Shown piece by piece: positions 1 to 8,848 of a stretch of DNA of 64,000 nt. The notes beneath the pieces were generated by a model that was not told where the DNA came from, did no database searches, and saw only the letters and a program-made list of their open reading frames with translations. The first letter of the stretch is position 1. Each line of letters opens with the position of its first letter. The stretch is taken from the NCBI RefSeq assembly GCF_001691565.1, contig NZ_MAYO01000003.1:1971841-2035840 (forward strand), given 5' to 3'. The position numbers and the translations under genes are program-made. The DNA is from Microbacterium oleivorans. Its GTDB lineage: Bacteria; Actinomycetota; Actinomycetes; Actinomycetales; Microbacteriaceae.

Positions 1-1
1 G

Positions 2-382
2 CGCGCTCTGGCTGTCGGCGCCCGACCGTACGATGCGGATACGCGTTACGCCGACCCCCGCCCGGCGAACTCCGATCAGCCGACATGGTTCACGGCGGAC
101 GGCGGCACCTACCAGGCCGGCAGCCTCGTCGGACAGTTCGGCTCGCTCGCCGGCTACATGGTCGCGGCGTTCGCCGACCGGACGACGGGCATGTCCGTCG
201 TGGTCGTGCTCAATGACTCGCGCGCATCGGCGAACGCCGTGCGCGTGCTCGCCTGGCAGCTCGCGGCGCTGGCCTCGAAGGCCCCCGCCGCGGACGGACG
301 GACGGCGCCCGAGATGGGCCTGCCGTGGACGGCGGAGAGCCTCGCTCCCGAGCTCGCCCGCTACGCCATCTGCGGAGGGTGA
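2..382 (+). CDS. Serine hydrolase (beta-lactamase/penicillin-binding family), C-terminal fragment
   Basis: The reading frame enters from the left edge, so only the last 126 codons are present. The fragment contains GSLVGQFGSLAGYMVAAF followed by a strand rich in Val (MSVVVVLNDS). That is the layout of the last beta-strands and C-terminal helix of class C beta-lactamase-like serine hydrolases, where a Gly-rich glycine-phenylalanine turn is followed by a hydrophobic strand ending in N-D/N-S. The catalytic SxxK and YxN motifs would lie upstream, outside the window, so activity cannot be judged. It ends four bases inside the possible GTG start of the following exporter gene, which may indicate translational coupling. 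Family assignment is moderate because the diagnostic motifs are missing. Confidence 0.65.
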   Translation, partial: RALAVGARPYDADTRYADPRPANSDQPTWFTADGGTYQAGSLVGQFGSLAGYMVAAFADRTTGMSVVVVLNDSRASANAVRVLAWQLAALASKAPAADGRTAPEMGLPWTAESLAPELARYAICGG

Positions 383-1254
383 CCGCCCGCAGCACGTCGA
401 TGAGTGCGGTCACGCTGGTCGTCGTCGGCCTGTGCTGTCAGGAGGTCGGCGCCTCGCTCGCGGTGTTCCTGTTCCCCGAGGTCGGACCGCTGGGCATGGT
501 GATGCTGCGCCTCGTGTTCTCCGCGCTCATCCTCGGGCTCATCGCGCGACCTTCGTGGCGCGGCCACACCCGCGCAGCCTGGGTCGCCGTCGTCCAGCTG
601 GGTGTCGCGCTGGCGGTCATGAACGGGTTCTTCTACCTCGCTCTCGAACGCCTCGCCCTCGGGGTGACGGTGACGATCGAGGTGCTCGGTCCGCTCGCCC
701 TGTCGATCATCGCGAGCCGGCGGGCGTCCGCCTGGGTCTGGGCGGGGCTCGCGCTCGTCGGCGTGTTCGCGCTCGGCGGCGGAGGTCTCGACCGGCTCGA
801 TCCGCTCGGTGTCCTCTTCGCCCTCGGGGCCGCCGTCAGCTGGGCGTTCTACATCCTGTCGTCCGCGAAGGTGGGCGCCGCATTCCCCAAGCTCGACGGA
901 TTGGCGCTCGCGATGGCGGTGGGCGCGGTCCTCTCACTGCCGTTCGGGATCGCGGATGCCGGGAGCGCGCTTCTGCGTCTCGACCTCATCGCACTCGGTG
1001 CGGCCGTCGCGCTCCTGTCCTCGACCGTTCCGTACGCCTTCGAACTGATCGCGCTCCGACGCCTTCCGGCGGCCGCATTCGCGATCCTCATGGCGCTCGC
1101 TCCCGCGACGGCGTCGCTGGCGGGCTTCCTCCTGCTCGGGCAGCACCTCACGGTTCTGGAGGTCATCGGCATCGCGCTCGTCATCGCGGCCTCGATCGGT
1201 GCCGTCCGTGCAGCGGGCCGCCGCGCGGACGAGGTCGTCGAGCCGCTCGGCTGA
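379..1254 (+). CDS. EamA/DMT-family exporter, RhtA-like (threonine/homoserine exporter type)
   Basis: An integral membrane protein of about 291 residues with ten predicted hydrophobic segments in two EamA halves. It resembles E. coli RhtA closely along its length: an N-terminal GASLAVFLFPEVGPLG segment, LGVTVTIEVLGPLALSI in the first half, and STVPYAFELIALRRLP in the second half. Known RhtA proteins export threonine, homoserine and related amino acids, so an amino-acid efflux role is inferred; the substrate is not proven. The GTG at 379 overlaps the previous stop as GTGA; an ATG at 400 is the alternative start. Neither has a convincing ribosome binding site at good spacing. The gene converges on cbiX of the nitrite operon with only 19 bp between them. 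Confidence 0.85.
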   Translation: MTARSTSMSAVTLVVVGLCCQEVGASLAVFLFPEVGPLGMVMLRLVFSALILGLIARPSWRGHTRAAWVAVVQLGVALAVMNGFFYLALERLALGVTVTIEVLGPLALSIIASRRASAWVWAGLALVGVFALGGGGLDRLDPLGVLFALGAAVSWAFYILSSAKVGAAFPKLDGLALAMAVGAVLSLPFGIADAGSALLRLDLIALGAAVALLSSTVPYAFELIALRRLPAAAFAILMALAPATASLAGFLLLGQHLTVLEVIGIALVIAASIGAVRAAGRRADEVVEPLG

Positions 1255-1273
1255 GTCTGTCGGCTGAGGCCCC

Positions 1274-1969
1274 TCAGGCCGCGATCGCGAGGCGGGCGGT
1301 GGCGGCGAGGTACCGTTCGACGACCACCGCCGCGACGGCGTCGTCGGGCGCGAGCGGCGCGGTGACCACGTCGGCGCCGGCGCGGGCGATCACGTCCGCG
1401 AAGAATCCTGGCGCGAGGACGTAGCTGGCGGCGACGACCCGCGTCGCCCCCGCGTCGCGCGCGGCGGCGACGGCGGCGGCGATCCGGGTTCCGGCGCCCG
1501 CGGCGAAACCGACCGAGAGGGGAGCGTCGATCCGCGCCCGCAACAGGTCCGCCACCTCCGCGACGTCGACGGATGCCGCCGGATCGCTCGATCCCGCCGC
1601 GGCGAGCACCACCGCATCGCCGGGCGCGAGGCCGACTCCGCGCAGTCGATCTGCAAGCAGGTCGGCGAGGAGGGGGTGCGGCCCGAGGGCGGCGGTCGCG
1701 ACCGCACGGGACCCGGCATCCGTCACCGCGCGGGCGATGTCGACCTTCGTGTGGAACCCGGTCGACAGCAGGAGCGGGACGACGACGGTCGGGCGGGGTG
1801 CGGTGGCCCGTACGACATCGTCGATCTCGGGCTGCTGCACGTCGACGAACGCCTCCTCGACGGCGACGTGGGGCAGGAGCAGGCGCACCTTCTCGACGAC
1901 GGCCGAGATGGCGGCGCGGCCTTCGAGCGAGCTGGTGCCGTGCGAGCAGGCGACGAGGACGGGGGTCAC
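1274..1969 (-). CDS. Sirohydrochlorin chelatase family protein (CbiX/SirB type)
   Basis: A 231-residue protein beginning with the CbiX signature VLVACSHGTSS, which carries the metal-binding/catalytic His. A second, degenerate half contains VLAAAGSSDP. In known families these enzymes insert Fe2+ (SirB) or Co2+ (CbiX) into sirohydrochlorin. Here it is the last gene of an operon that makes NirB and the preceding siroheme enzymes, so iron insertion giving siroheme is the likely role. The duplicated two-domain length matches the long single-chain form of the family. The GTG start at 1969 overlaps the hemD stop as GTGA, fitting the four-base overlaps seen along this operon. No cobalamin genes are nearby. 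Confidence 0.85.
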   Translation of the reverse strand: MTPVLVACSHGTSSLEGRAAISAVVEKVRLLLPHVAVEEAFVDVQQPEIDDVVRATAPRPTVVVPLLLSTGFHTKVDIARAVTDAGSRAVATAALGPHPLLADLLADRLRGVGLAPGDAVVLAAAGSSDPAASVDVAEVADLLRARIDAPLSVGFAAGAGTRIAAAVAAARDAGATRVVAASYVLAPGFFADVIARAGADVVTAPLAPDDAVAAVVVERYLAATARLAIAA

Positions 1970-3114
1970 GGTGTCTCTCCCGGGGTGAGGACGTCGAGGC
2001 GGTAGCCGCGTTTGACGACGGTGCGGATGAGGGTCGGGATGCCGACGGCCTCGCGCGTGCGCGCGATCGCGACGTCGACCGCGTGGGTGCTGTCGCCGGC
2101 TCCCGAGCGGGGCAGGGCCTCGGCGAGCTCGGCGCGGCCGACCACCCCGCCGCGGGCAGCGAACAGAAGCGACAGGATGGCCGCGGAGGTGGGGGAGAGG
2201 GGGAGGAGCGATCCGCTCAGGACGGCGGCTCCGCTGCGGAGTTCGAGTCGGCCCGCCGTGGTCTCGAGTGCGGGAGCGCCCCCGCCGCCGAAGTGCGTGA
2301 CGACAGCGCGGACGAGGGAGCCGAGACGTCCGCGCTCGGCGATCAGGGGCGCCGCTCCCACCTCGACGAGCGGGCCCGCCGTGATCGGGCCGACCGCGGC
2401 GAGAAGGAGGGTGCCGTCCAGGGAACGCCGCACGATCGCCTCGAGCGCCCGCTCCCGGCGGGCGGTGGCGAGCCATTCGGCGGCACCGGGCGCCGAGGTG
2501 AAGAGCACGGCGTCGACCTCGCCCTGCGCGGTCTGGGCGACCGAGCGTGCGACGGCGGCGGCATCCGGCGGAGGTCCCCAGCGGTAGACGGTCAGGCTGA
2601 CGACCTCGGCGCCCGCGGCCGAGAACAGCTCGTCGAGCCCGTCCGCGCCCGACCCGTGGTGCTGAACCGCGACCCGTCGACCGGCCACGCCCTCAGCCAG
2701 CAGGAACGCGCCGAGCTCCTCGGAGGTCTCGGACTCGGCGACCCAGTCGGCGGTCAGGCCGGCCTGCTGGATCGCTCCGCGTGCCTTCGGTCCGCGCGCG
2801 ACGATCTGCGCACCCGCGAGCGCATCGTGGAGCCCGCCCTGCAGTCCCGCCTCGTCGGCGGCTTCCATCCAGCCGCGGAATCCGACTCCGGTGGTGGCGA
2901 CCACGACGTCGGGCGGATCGGCGATCAGTGCGCGGGTCGCGCCGATGAGCGCGTCGTCGTCGATGTGCGACTCGATCGTGAGAGCCGGTGCGTGGCGCAC
3001 CGTCGCCCCGTGCCGTTCCAACGCCGACGCGAGCTCGGACGAGCGACGATCGACGGCGATGACGATCGTGCAGCCGCCGAGCGCGGCGGAGAGGGCGGGG
3101 CGGACGGCGGTCAC
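1966..3114 (-). CDS. hemD: Uroporphyrinogen-III synthase fused to a winged-helix DNA-binding domain
   Basis: 382 residues in two parts. Residues 1 to about 265 match HemD, which cyclises hydroxymethylbilane to uroporphyrinogen III; recognisable are the N-terminal GCTIVIAVDRR and later VLFTSAPGAAEWL plus LLAAVGPITAGPL. The final roughly 100 residues form an OmpR/PhoB-type winged helix (LPLSPTSAAILSLLF, THAVDVAIARTREAVG, IRTVVKRGYRLDV). Actinobacteria are known to carry such HemD-regulator fusions next to nitrite reductase genes. The enzyme feeds CysG immediately upstream in the operon. The winged helix may let it regulate the operon or another tetrapyrrole gene, but that is inference. The GTG start at 3114 overlaps the cysG stop by four bases. 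Confidence 0.88.
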   Translation of the reverse strand: MTAVRPALSAALGGCTIVIAVDRRSSELASALERHGATVRHAPALTIESHIDDDALIGATRALIADPPDVVVATTGVGFRGWMEAADEAGLQGGLHDALAGAQIVARGPKARGAIQQAGLTADWVAESETSEELGAFLLAEGVAGRRVAVQHHGSGADGLDELFSAAGAEVVSLTVYRWGPPPDAAAVARSVAQTAQGEVDAVLFTSAPGAAEWLATARRERALEAIVRRSLDGTLLLAAVGPITAGPLVEVGAAPLIAERGRLGSLVRAVVTHFGGGGAPALETTAGRLELRSGAAVLSGSLLPLSPTSAAILSLLFAARGGVVGRAELAEALPRSGAGDSTHAVDVAIARTREAVGIPTLIRTVVKRGYRLDVLTPGETP

Positions 3115-4346
3115 CGGGGCGGATCCCCCGTTCCCGCGGCGACGGGCTCCGGCAGCAGGAGACCCGCGGCGGCGACGTCGCCCACCACGATGACGGCGGG
3201 ATTGCTGACACCCGCGGCCGCGGCATCCGTCACCGCGTCGGCGAGGGTCGTGCGGGTGGTCCGCTGCGACGGCGTGTGGCCGCGCTCGACGATCGCCACC
3301 GGACGATGGGCGGGCGCGCCGGCCGCGAGCGCGGCGGCGACGAGCTTGGGAAGCGCCGCCACCCCCATGAGGATGACGGTCGTGATCGTGTCGTCCGCGA
3401 GGGCTGCGCGGGTGGCTGCGGTGACCGGGCCCTGCCCGATCGCGACGTGGAGACCGGCCGCCGTGCCGCGGTGGGTGACCGGGATGCCGGCGGCCTGGGG
3501 GACCGAGACGACACTCGTCAGCCCGGGCACGACCTCGACCGGGACGCCCGCCGCGAGGCACGCGGTGACCTCCTCGCCGCCGCGTCCGAAGACGAACGGA
3601 TCGCCGCCCTTCAGCCGCACGACGCGCTTCCCGGCTTTCGCGTGGGCGACGAGGAGGGCGTTGATCTCCTCCTGCGGCACGGGGTGGTTTCCGGGAGCCT
3701 TGCCGACGTCGATCACCTCGACGTCGGGGTCGAGTTCGCTGAGTACGTCGGTCGGGCCGAGACGATCGGCGACGACGACGTCGGCCTCGGCGAGCAGTCG
3801 GCGGCCGCGGACGGTCATGAGGTCGGCGGGTCCGGGACCCCCGCCGACGAGGTCCACGCGCCCGGCGCTCCTTCGGCGGCGGCGGAGAGGCAGCATCCCG
3901 TCGCGCAGCGCCGCCCCGATCGCATCGCGCAACCGGGCGGACCGTCGCGGATCGACTCCGGCGTCGGAGGCCACCCCCACGATGACATCGCCCGAGCGGG
4001 TCTCGGCCGTCAGCCTCGCCGTCCCGTGGGCGCCGTCGGAGGTGTTCACGCAGAGCACGCGAGCCGCCTCGCACCACGCCGCGACGGTCGCGTCGACGGA
4101 TGTCCGGGCTGTCGCCGTGTGCACGAACCAGGCATCCGCCACATCGGCTTCGCGGGCCGCGCGGGCGATCCACGTGACGCGACCGGCGTCGACGAGCTCA
4201 CGCATCGCGGAGCCCACCTCCGGGGCGACGACGGTCACGAGGGCGCCCTCGCCGAGGAAGCGGCCGACTCGGCGGGCGGCGACGTTACCGCCGCCGACGA
4301 AGACGACGCGACGCCCGGTGAGGGACAGCCCGATCATGGTGGTCAT
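3111..4346 (-). CDS. cysG: Siroheme synthase CysG-like: precorrin-2 dehydrogenase and uroporphyrinogen-III C-methyltransferase
   Basis: 411 residues. The N-terminal portion has a Rossmann fold for NAD (RRVVFVGGGNVAARRVGRFL), typical of precorrin-2 dehydrogenase/ferrochelatase. From about residue 165 the SUMT methyltransferase domain follows, with VDLVGGGPGPADLMTVRG, the S-adenosylmethionine loop GGDPFVFGRGGEE and PVTHRG. It is therefore expected to convert uroporphyrinogen III to precorrin-2 and on to sirohydrochlorin. The separate CbiX downstream probably does the iron step. The ATG at 4346 overlaps the nirD stop as ATGA; a second ATG lies at 4337. Products serve the siroheme of NirB encoded upstream. 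Confidence 0.92.
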   Translation of the reverse strand: MTTMIGLSLTGRRVVFVGGGNVAARRVGRFLGEGALVTVVAPEVGSAMRELVDAGRVTWIARAAREADVADAWFVHTATARTSVDATVAAWCEAARVLCVNTSDGAHGTARLTAETRSGDVIVGVASDAGVDPRRSARLRDAIGAALRDGMLPLRRRRRSAGRVDLVGGGPGPADLMTVRGRRLLAEADVVVADRLGPTDVLSELDPDVEVIDVGKAPGNHPVPQEEINALLVAHAKAGKRVVRLKGGDPFVFGRGGEEVTACLAAGVPVEVVPGLTSVVSVPQAAGIPVTHRGTAAGLHVAIGQGPVTAATRAALADDTITTVILMGVAALPKLVAAALAAGAPAHRPVAIVERGHTPSQRTTRTTLADAVTDAAAAGVSNPAVIVVGDVAAAGLLLPEPVAAGTGDPPR

Positions 4347-4723
4347 CGCTGCTCCTCCCGGAGGTAGACGATCCCGTCGGCGACGGCTGCAGGCCAGACG
4401 CGCAGGGCCCGCGGCTCCTTGCCGTTCGTTTCGAGGCAGACGCCGGTGCGGAGGTCGAAGACCTGCTTGTACATCGGGGAGGCCACGGTGGGCACCTCGC
4501 CGCGGGTACCGACGATCCCGCGCGAGATGACGTGGGCTCCGCTGTACGGGTCGAGGTTCTGCACCGCATGCACGCGCCCGGCGTGGGTGAGGAACAGTGC
4601 GACCTGCGTCTCGCCGAGGAGGGCGGCGCGACCGCGTTCGGTCTCGAGGTCGGTCACCGCGCACACCGCCGTCCAGTCGGCGGGCGCAGCCGCGGCATCC
4701 CTCTCGTGCGTCACGATCGTCAT
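4343..4723 (-). CDS. nirD: Nitrite reductase (NADH) small subunit
   Basis: A 126-residue Rieske-fold protein that partners NirB in the cytoplasmic, NADH-dependent reduction of nitrite to ammonium. It contains VQNLDPYSGAHVISRGIVG and SPMYKQVFDLRTGVCLE, both characteristic of NirD. Like other NirD proteins it lacks the Cys-His pairs of true Rieske proteins, so it should not bind a [2Fe-2S] cluster. The ATG at 4723 overlaps the nirB stop as ATGA, pointing to coupled translation at fixed ratio. The short N-terminus before the conserved core makes this start convincing. Confidence 0.93.
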   Translation of the reverse strand: MTIVTHERDAAAAPADWTAVCAVTDLETERGRAALLGETQVALFLTHAGRVHAVQNLDPYSGAHVISRGIVGTRGEVPTVASPMYKQVFDLRTGVCLETNGKEPRALRVWPAAVADGIVYLREEQR

Positions 4724-7296
4724 CGCCGCACCTCCAGAGTCGTGCCGGCGATGAGAACTCCCGCGTCGCGGTCCTCGGCCGTGGCCGGACGCGCCTGGCC
4801 GCGCTCGGCGGTGTACGCGAGCGACGGGTCGGGAGTCGTGGGGGCGTTGACGAACGAGGCGAACCGGCGGAGCTTCTCGGGGTCGTCGAGGGTCGCCTTC
4901 CACTCGTCCTCGTAATTCTCGACGTGGCGCGCCATCGCGGCATCCAGGTCGGCGCAGATCCCGAGCGAGTCGTCGAGGATCACGCGGCGCAACTCGTCGA
5001 TACCGCCCTCGAGATCTTCGAACCACGGGGCCGTGCGCTGCAGCCGGTCGGCGGTGAAGACGTAGTACATCAGGAAGCGGTCGATCGCCTGGAGCAGCCC
5101 AGCGTCGTCGAGACCTTCGGCGAGGAGAACCGCGTGGCGCGGGGTGAAGCCGCCGTTGCCGCCGACGTACATGTTCCAGCCCGCCTCGGTCGCGATGACG
5201 CCGACGTCTTTGCCGCGGGCCTCGGCGCACTCGCGCGCGCAGCCCGAGACGCCGAGCTTGATCTTGTGCGGCGATCGCAGCCCCCGGTAGCGGAGCTCGA
5301 GCTGCACCGCCATGCCGACCGCGTCCTGCACGCCGTAGCGGCACCACGTCGAGCCGACGCACGACTTCACGGTGCGCAGCGACTTGCCGTAGGCGTGGCC
5401 AGACTCGAACCCCGCATCGACGAGCCGCTTCCAGATGTCCGGCAGCTGCTCGAGACGCGCACCGAACATGTCGATGCGCTGTCCGCCGGTGATCTTCGTG
5501 TACAGGCCGAAGTCCTGCGCGACCTGTCCGATGACGAGCAGGCCCTCGGGGGTGATCTCGCCGCCGGCGATGCGAGGGACGACCGAGTAGCTGCCGTCTT
5601 TCTGCATGTTGGCCATGACGTGGTCGTTCGTGTCCTGCAGGGTCGCGTTCTCGCCGTCGAGCACGTGGCGACCGGTGAGGGTCGACAGGATGCTGGCGAG
5701 CACCGGCTTGCAGATGTCGCAGCCGCGGCCGGTGCCGAAGCGATCGATGACTGCGCTGAAGGTCGACAGCCCCGAGACGCGGACGGCGTCGAAGAGCTGG
5801 CGGCGCGACATCGCGAAGTGCTCGCAGAGGGAGTTGCTGAGGGCGGCGCCGGTCTTCGCGAGCTCGCTGCCGAGGAGCTTCGTGATCATGCCGACGCACG
5901 ATCCGCACGCCGCTCCCGCCTTCGTGCAGGCCTTGATCGCCTTCACGTCCGAGCAGCCCTCGTCGTGGACGGCGGAGCGGATGCCGCCGGCCGTGACGCT
6001 GTTGCAGGAGCACACCAGCGCCTCGTCCGGCAGTTCACCCGTCGGAGCGGCGACGCCCTCTCGCGGCATGAGATAGGCGACCGGATCGCCGCCGAGCGCG
6101 CCGCCGACGAGGGGGCGGAGCGACCCGTAGGCCGAGGCATCGCCGACGAGGATGCCGCCGAGCAGGGTCTTCGCGTCGTCCGACAGGACCAGCTTCTTGT
6201 AGACACCCGCCACCGGGTCGGCGTAGACCACGTCGAGCGCGCCGGGCGTCTCGGCGAAGGCGTCGCCGAAGCTCGCGACGTCGACGCCCGAGAGCTTGAG
6301 CTTCGTCGAGACGTCGAAGCCCCCGAACGATGCCTCGAGTCCGAGCAGCCGCGCCGCCGCAACCTCGGCCATCGCGTAGCCGGGAGCGACGAGCCCGACG
6401 CACTGGCCGCCGAAGCTCGCCACCTCTCCGATCGCGAGGATGCGCGGGTCGGACGTGTCGCAGCCGGCATCGATGGCGACTCCGCCACGCGCATCCACCG
6501 TGAGCCCGGCCGCGCGGGCGAGCTCGTCTCGGGGACGGACGCCGACGGTGAACACGACGACGTCGGTGCGCTCCCACGAGCCGTCGCGGAACTCGAGGCC
6601 GATCACCCGACCGCTGCGGTCGGCGTCGAGCCGCGTCGTCAACGCCGAGGTCCGCACGCCGATGCCGCGCTGCTCGATGAGGCGCCGCAGGGCGTCGCCG
6701 GCGGGCAGGTCGAGCTGGGCGGACATGAGGCGGTCCGAGGACTGGATGACGGTGCAGTCGACATCGAGGCCCTGCAGGGCGCCGGCCGCTTCCAGGCCGA
6801 GGAGCCCGCCGCCGATGACGGTTCCGGTGAGTCGGCGGCCGAGCTCGGCGGAGCGTCGCTCGACGAAGCGCTCCAGGGCCTCGACGTCGTCGAGGGTGCG
6901 GTAGACGAAGCATCCGTCGTGGTCATAGCCGTCCACGGCGAGCCGGGCGGCATACGAGCCGGTCGCGAGGACCAGCCGGTCGTATCCGATGCGCTCGCCG
7001 CGGTCGGTGACGACCTCGGCTCGGTCGCGGTCGATGCGCGTGACCGTCGTGCCGCGCTGGAAGCGCACGCGCTCGTCGGCCAGCGGCGACGCGTCGAGTT
7101 CGAGGTCTTCTGCGGACGCGCCGGCGAAGAACGAGGTGAGGCCGACGCGGTCGTACGGATGCCGCGGCTCCTCGCCGATCACGGTGACCCGCCACGCGTC
7201 GTCGGTGCGGCTGAGCAGGCTCTCGACGAACCGGTGGGCGACCATCCCGGCGCCCACCACGACCACGTGGGGCGGGGTGGGGCCGGTGGAGCTCAT
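4720..7296 (-). CDS. nirB: Nitrite reductase (NADH) large subunit
   Basis: About 858 residues, the normal NirB size. Order of domains: FAD/NADH oxidoreductase (PHVVVVGAGMVAHRFVESLL near the start and an AIGEVASFGGQC FAD motif), a BFD-like [2Fe-2S] segment (VCSCNSVT and CGSCVG), and the sulfite/nitrite reductase ferredoxin fold with siroheme/[4Fe-4S] binding (GSTWCRYG, GVSGCARECAEARGKD). It reduces nitrite to ammonium with six electrons from NADH, in the cytoplasm. I chose the ATG at 7296 just before the Rossmann motif. A GTG at 7374 that overlaps the nirC stop as GTGA would add 26 residues and also fits the operon style; neither start has a clear ribosome binding site. Confidence 0.95.
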   Translation of the reverse strand: MSSTGPTPPHVVVVGAGMVAHRFVESLLSRTDDAWRVTVIGEEPRHPYDRVGLTSFFAGASAEDLELDASPLADERVRFQRGTTVTRIDRDRAEVVTDRGERIGYDRLVLATGSYAARLAVDGYDHDGCFVYRTLDDVEALERFVERRSAELGRRLTGTVIGGGLLGLEAAGALQGLDVDCTVIQSSDRLMSAQLDLPAGDALRRLIEQRGIGVRTSALTTRLDADRSGRVIGLEFRDGSWERTDVVVFTVGVRPRDELARAAGLTVDARGGVAIDAGCDTSDPRILAIGEVASFGGQCVGLVAPGYAMAEVAAARLLGLEASFGGFDVSTKLKLSGVDVASFGDAFAETPGALDVVYADPVAGVYKKLVLSDDAKTLLGGILVGDASAYGSLRPLVGGALGGDPVAYLMPREGVAAPTGELPDEALVCSCNSVTAGGIRSAVHDEGCSDVKAIKACTKAGAACGSCVGMITKLLGSELAKTGAALSNSLCEHFAMSRRQLFDAVRVSGLSTFSAVIDRFGTGRGCDICKPVLASILSTLTGRHVLDGENATLQDTNDHVMANMQKDGSYSVVPRIAGGEITPEGLLVIGQVAQDFGLYTKITGGQRIDMFGARLEQLPDIWKRLVDAGFESGHAYGKSLRTVKSCVGSTWCRYGVQDAVGMAVQLELRYRGLRSPHKIKLGVSGCARECAEARGKDVGVIATEAGWNMYVGGNGGFTPRHAVLLAEGLDDAGLLQAIDRFLMYYVFTADRLQRTAPWFEDLEGGIDELRRVILDDSLGICADLDAAMARHVENYEDEWKATLDDPEKLRRFASFVNAPTTPDPSLAYTAERGQARPATAEDRDAGVLIAGTTLEVRR

Positions 7297-7370
7297 GTCG
7301 TGAACGTATTCGGGCGACGTTGCAGCCGAGGTCCCGTCGTGTTGCGGGCTCTTTACGGGGCGCACGGTGA

Positions 7371-8243
7371 TCACCGGACGGCGACGGGCGCGTCCGCCGC
7401 GGCGGCGCGGGCGGCATCCTCACGGCGCGAAGCGCGCACGCGGCGGGGGGCCGCGGGGCGTCCGTACGTGAAGAACAGCGGGAGCCCCACGAACAGCAGT
7501 CCCCCGACGAGGTTGCCGACCACCGTCGGGATCTCGTTCCAGATCAGGTAGTCGCCGATCGTGAAGTCGCCGCCGAGCAGCAGGCCCGAGGGGAACAGGA
7601 ACATGTTCACGATCGAGTGCTCGAAGCCCATGAAGAAGAAGAGCATGATCGGCATCCACATCGCGACGATCTTGCCGACGACGTCCTTCGACACCATCGC
7701 GAGGACGACCCCGGTGGCGACCATCGCGTTGCAGAGGACGGCGCGGACGAAGAGGGTCAGCATGCCGTTCGCTCCGTGCTCGGCGTAACCCACGGTGCGG
7801 CCCTCACCGATGTGGCCGATCGCCTGACCGACCTCGTTCGGCGGGGTCGAGAATCCGTTGGTGAACACGATCGCCATGAGCACCGCGATCGCGAACGCGC
7901 CGATGAAGTTGCCGAGGAATACGAGTCCCCAGTTGCGGAGGATGCCGCCGAGCGTGACGCCCGGGCGCTTGTCGAGCCAGGCGAGCGGTGCCAGGACGAA
8001 CACGCCGGTCAGCAGGTCGTAGCCGAGCAGGTAGAGCATGACGAAGCCGATGGGGAACAGCACGGCGCCGAGGATCGGGCTGCCGGTGGTGACGCTGATG
8101 GTCACAGCGAAGGCGGCGGCGAGGGTGAGGATCGCGCCGCCCATGATCGAGCGGATCAGGGTGTCGCGGGTCGAGAGCATGACCTTCGACGCGCCGGCGT
8201 CGATCACGGTCTGGACGAGTTCGGTGGGCTTGACGTACGTCAT
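7371..8243 (-). CDS. nirC: Formate/nitrite transporter family channel, probable nitrite uptake protein NirC
   Basis: A 290-residue membrane protein with six hydrophobic helices and FNT-family motifs: PTELVQTVIDAG at the N-terminus, LLGYDLLTGVF, NWGLVFLGNFIGA and GFEHSIVNMF. FNT proteins form pentameric channels for formate, nitrite or hydrosulfide. Being the first gene of a nitrite reductase operon makes nitrite the likely substrate. A basic tail rich in Arg and Ala follows the last helix. The start has a good ribosome binding site (GAAAGG, seven bases upstream). The operon promoter should lie in 8244-8380, where no textbook GlnR box could be confirmed. Confidence 0.93.
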   Translation of the reverse strand: MTYVKPTELVQTVIDAGASKVMLSTRDTLIRSIMGGAILTLAAAFAVTISVTTGSPILGAVLFPIGFVMLYLLGYDLLTGVFVLAPLAWLDKRPGVTLGGILRNWGLVFLGNFIGAFAIAVLMAIVFTNGFSTPPNEVGQAIGHIGEGRTVGYAEHGANGMLTLFVRAVLCNAMVATGVVLAMVSKDVVGKIVAMWMPIMLFFFMGFEHSIVNMFLFPSGLLLGGDFTIGDYLIWNEIPTVVGNLVGGLLFVGLPLFFTYGRPAAPRRVRASRREDAARAAAADAPVAVR

Positions 8244-8386
8244 CGCAGTGCCTTTCAGTCGTGGAGCCGGGTGTGAGGCTCGACGCTAAAGGGCGGGTGT
8301 TTCCCCCGACCGCACGGGGATCGACCGCTTTGGTTACCTCTTCCTCTCAACCGAAGAAGGCGCGATGTGAGAACGGATGCCCGGGG

Positions 8387-8716
8387 TCACTCCTCGTGGC
8401 CGACGGAGCGGGCTTCGAGGTACGCGCAGAGTTCTGCCGCGACGGCGAGTTCGGCGGCCATGCCGTGGAGCTGGTGGCTGTTGAGGATCGTCGTGTCGGG
8501 CTGCGGTTCGAACATCACGCGCCACGAGGTCTCGCCGATCTGCACGGGCTCCATGGAGATCGCAACGGTCGCATTCTCGAGGGGGACGATGACGAGCCCC
8601 GTGTCGGATCCGTCGGACCCGTCCTGGACGATCACCTTGATGCGGTCGCCCGCGCCCCGGGCGTCGTGGAACTCGGACACCCACGTCTCGAGGGTTTCTT
8701 TACTGCGGAACGGCAT
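8387..8716 (-). CDS. Hypothetical protein, paralogue of the gene at 9922
   Basis: 109 residues, no recognised family, no signal peptide or membrane segment. It starts at an ATG with a strong GGAGG site, reading MPFRSKETLETWVSEF. It is clearly related to the product of 9922-10266 on the other strand: both start MPxRSxxTLxxW, share a DxIKVxxQD segment, a LVxVPLxNA strand, a WRVxFEPQ strand and a C-terminal AAELCxYLExRSVxH. The mixed alpha/beta pattern suggests a small cytosolic binding or immunity-like fold, but that is only a guess. It lies divergent to a MarR regulator and downstream of nothing obvious. Confidence 0.75.
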   Translation of the reverse strand: MPFRSKETLETWVSEFHDARGAGDRIKVIVQDGSDGSDTGLVIVPLENATVAISMEPVQIGETSWRVMFEPQPDTTILNSHQLHGMAAELAVAAELCAYLEARSVGHEE

Positions 8717-8800
8717 CGGGACTCCTCCCCCGGGTCGCGAGGAGGGTAGCGGATCGGCGGACACGTGGCCACAGGCATCCCTGCACCCTCTCTCATCACC

Positions 8801-8829
8801 TATTCTCGACGAGATCGCCGTGAACGGCG
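8801..8829 (+). promoter_or_regulatory. Putative promoter -10 and MarR operator
   Basis: TATTCT at 8801-8806 is a good -10 hexamer for the MarR gene. A perfect inverted repeat of six bases with a two-base centre, CGCCGT-GA-ACGGCG, follows at 8816-8829, around the expected transcription start. Such placement fits an autorepressor site. No good -35 element was seen. Confidence 0.4.
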
Positions 8830-8848
8830 TCATTACCGGGGAGTGAAT

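Noticed and set aside
4597..7551. 984-codon open frame antisense to nirB
   Set aside because: High-GC shadow of the real gene; composition is Arg/Ala/Asp/Glu-rich without domain motifs.
8244..8380. Possible GlnR box upstream of nirC (GTAAC and GAAAC words)
   Set aside because: The words are present but the spacing is off by one and intermediate half-sites are missing.
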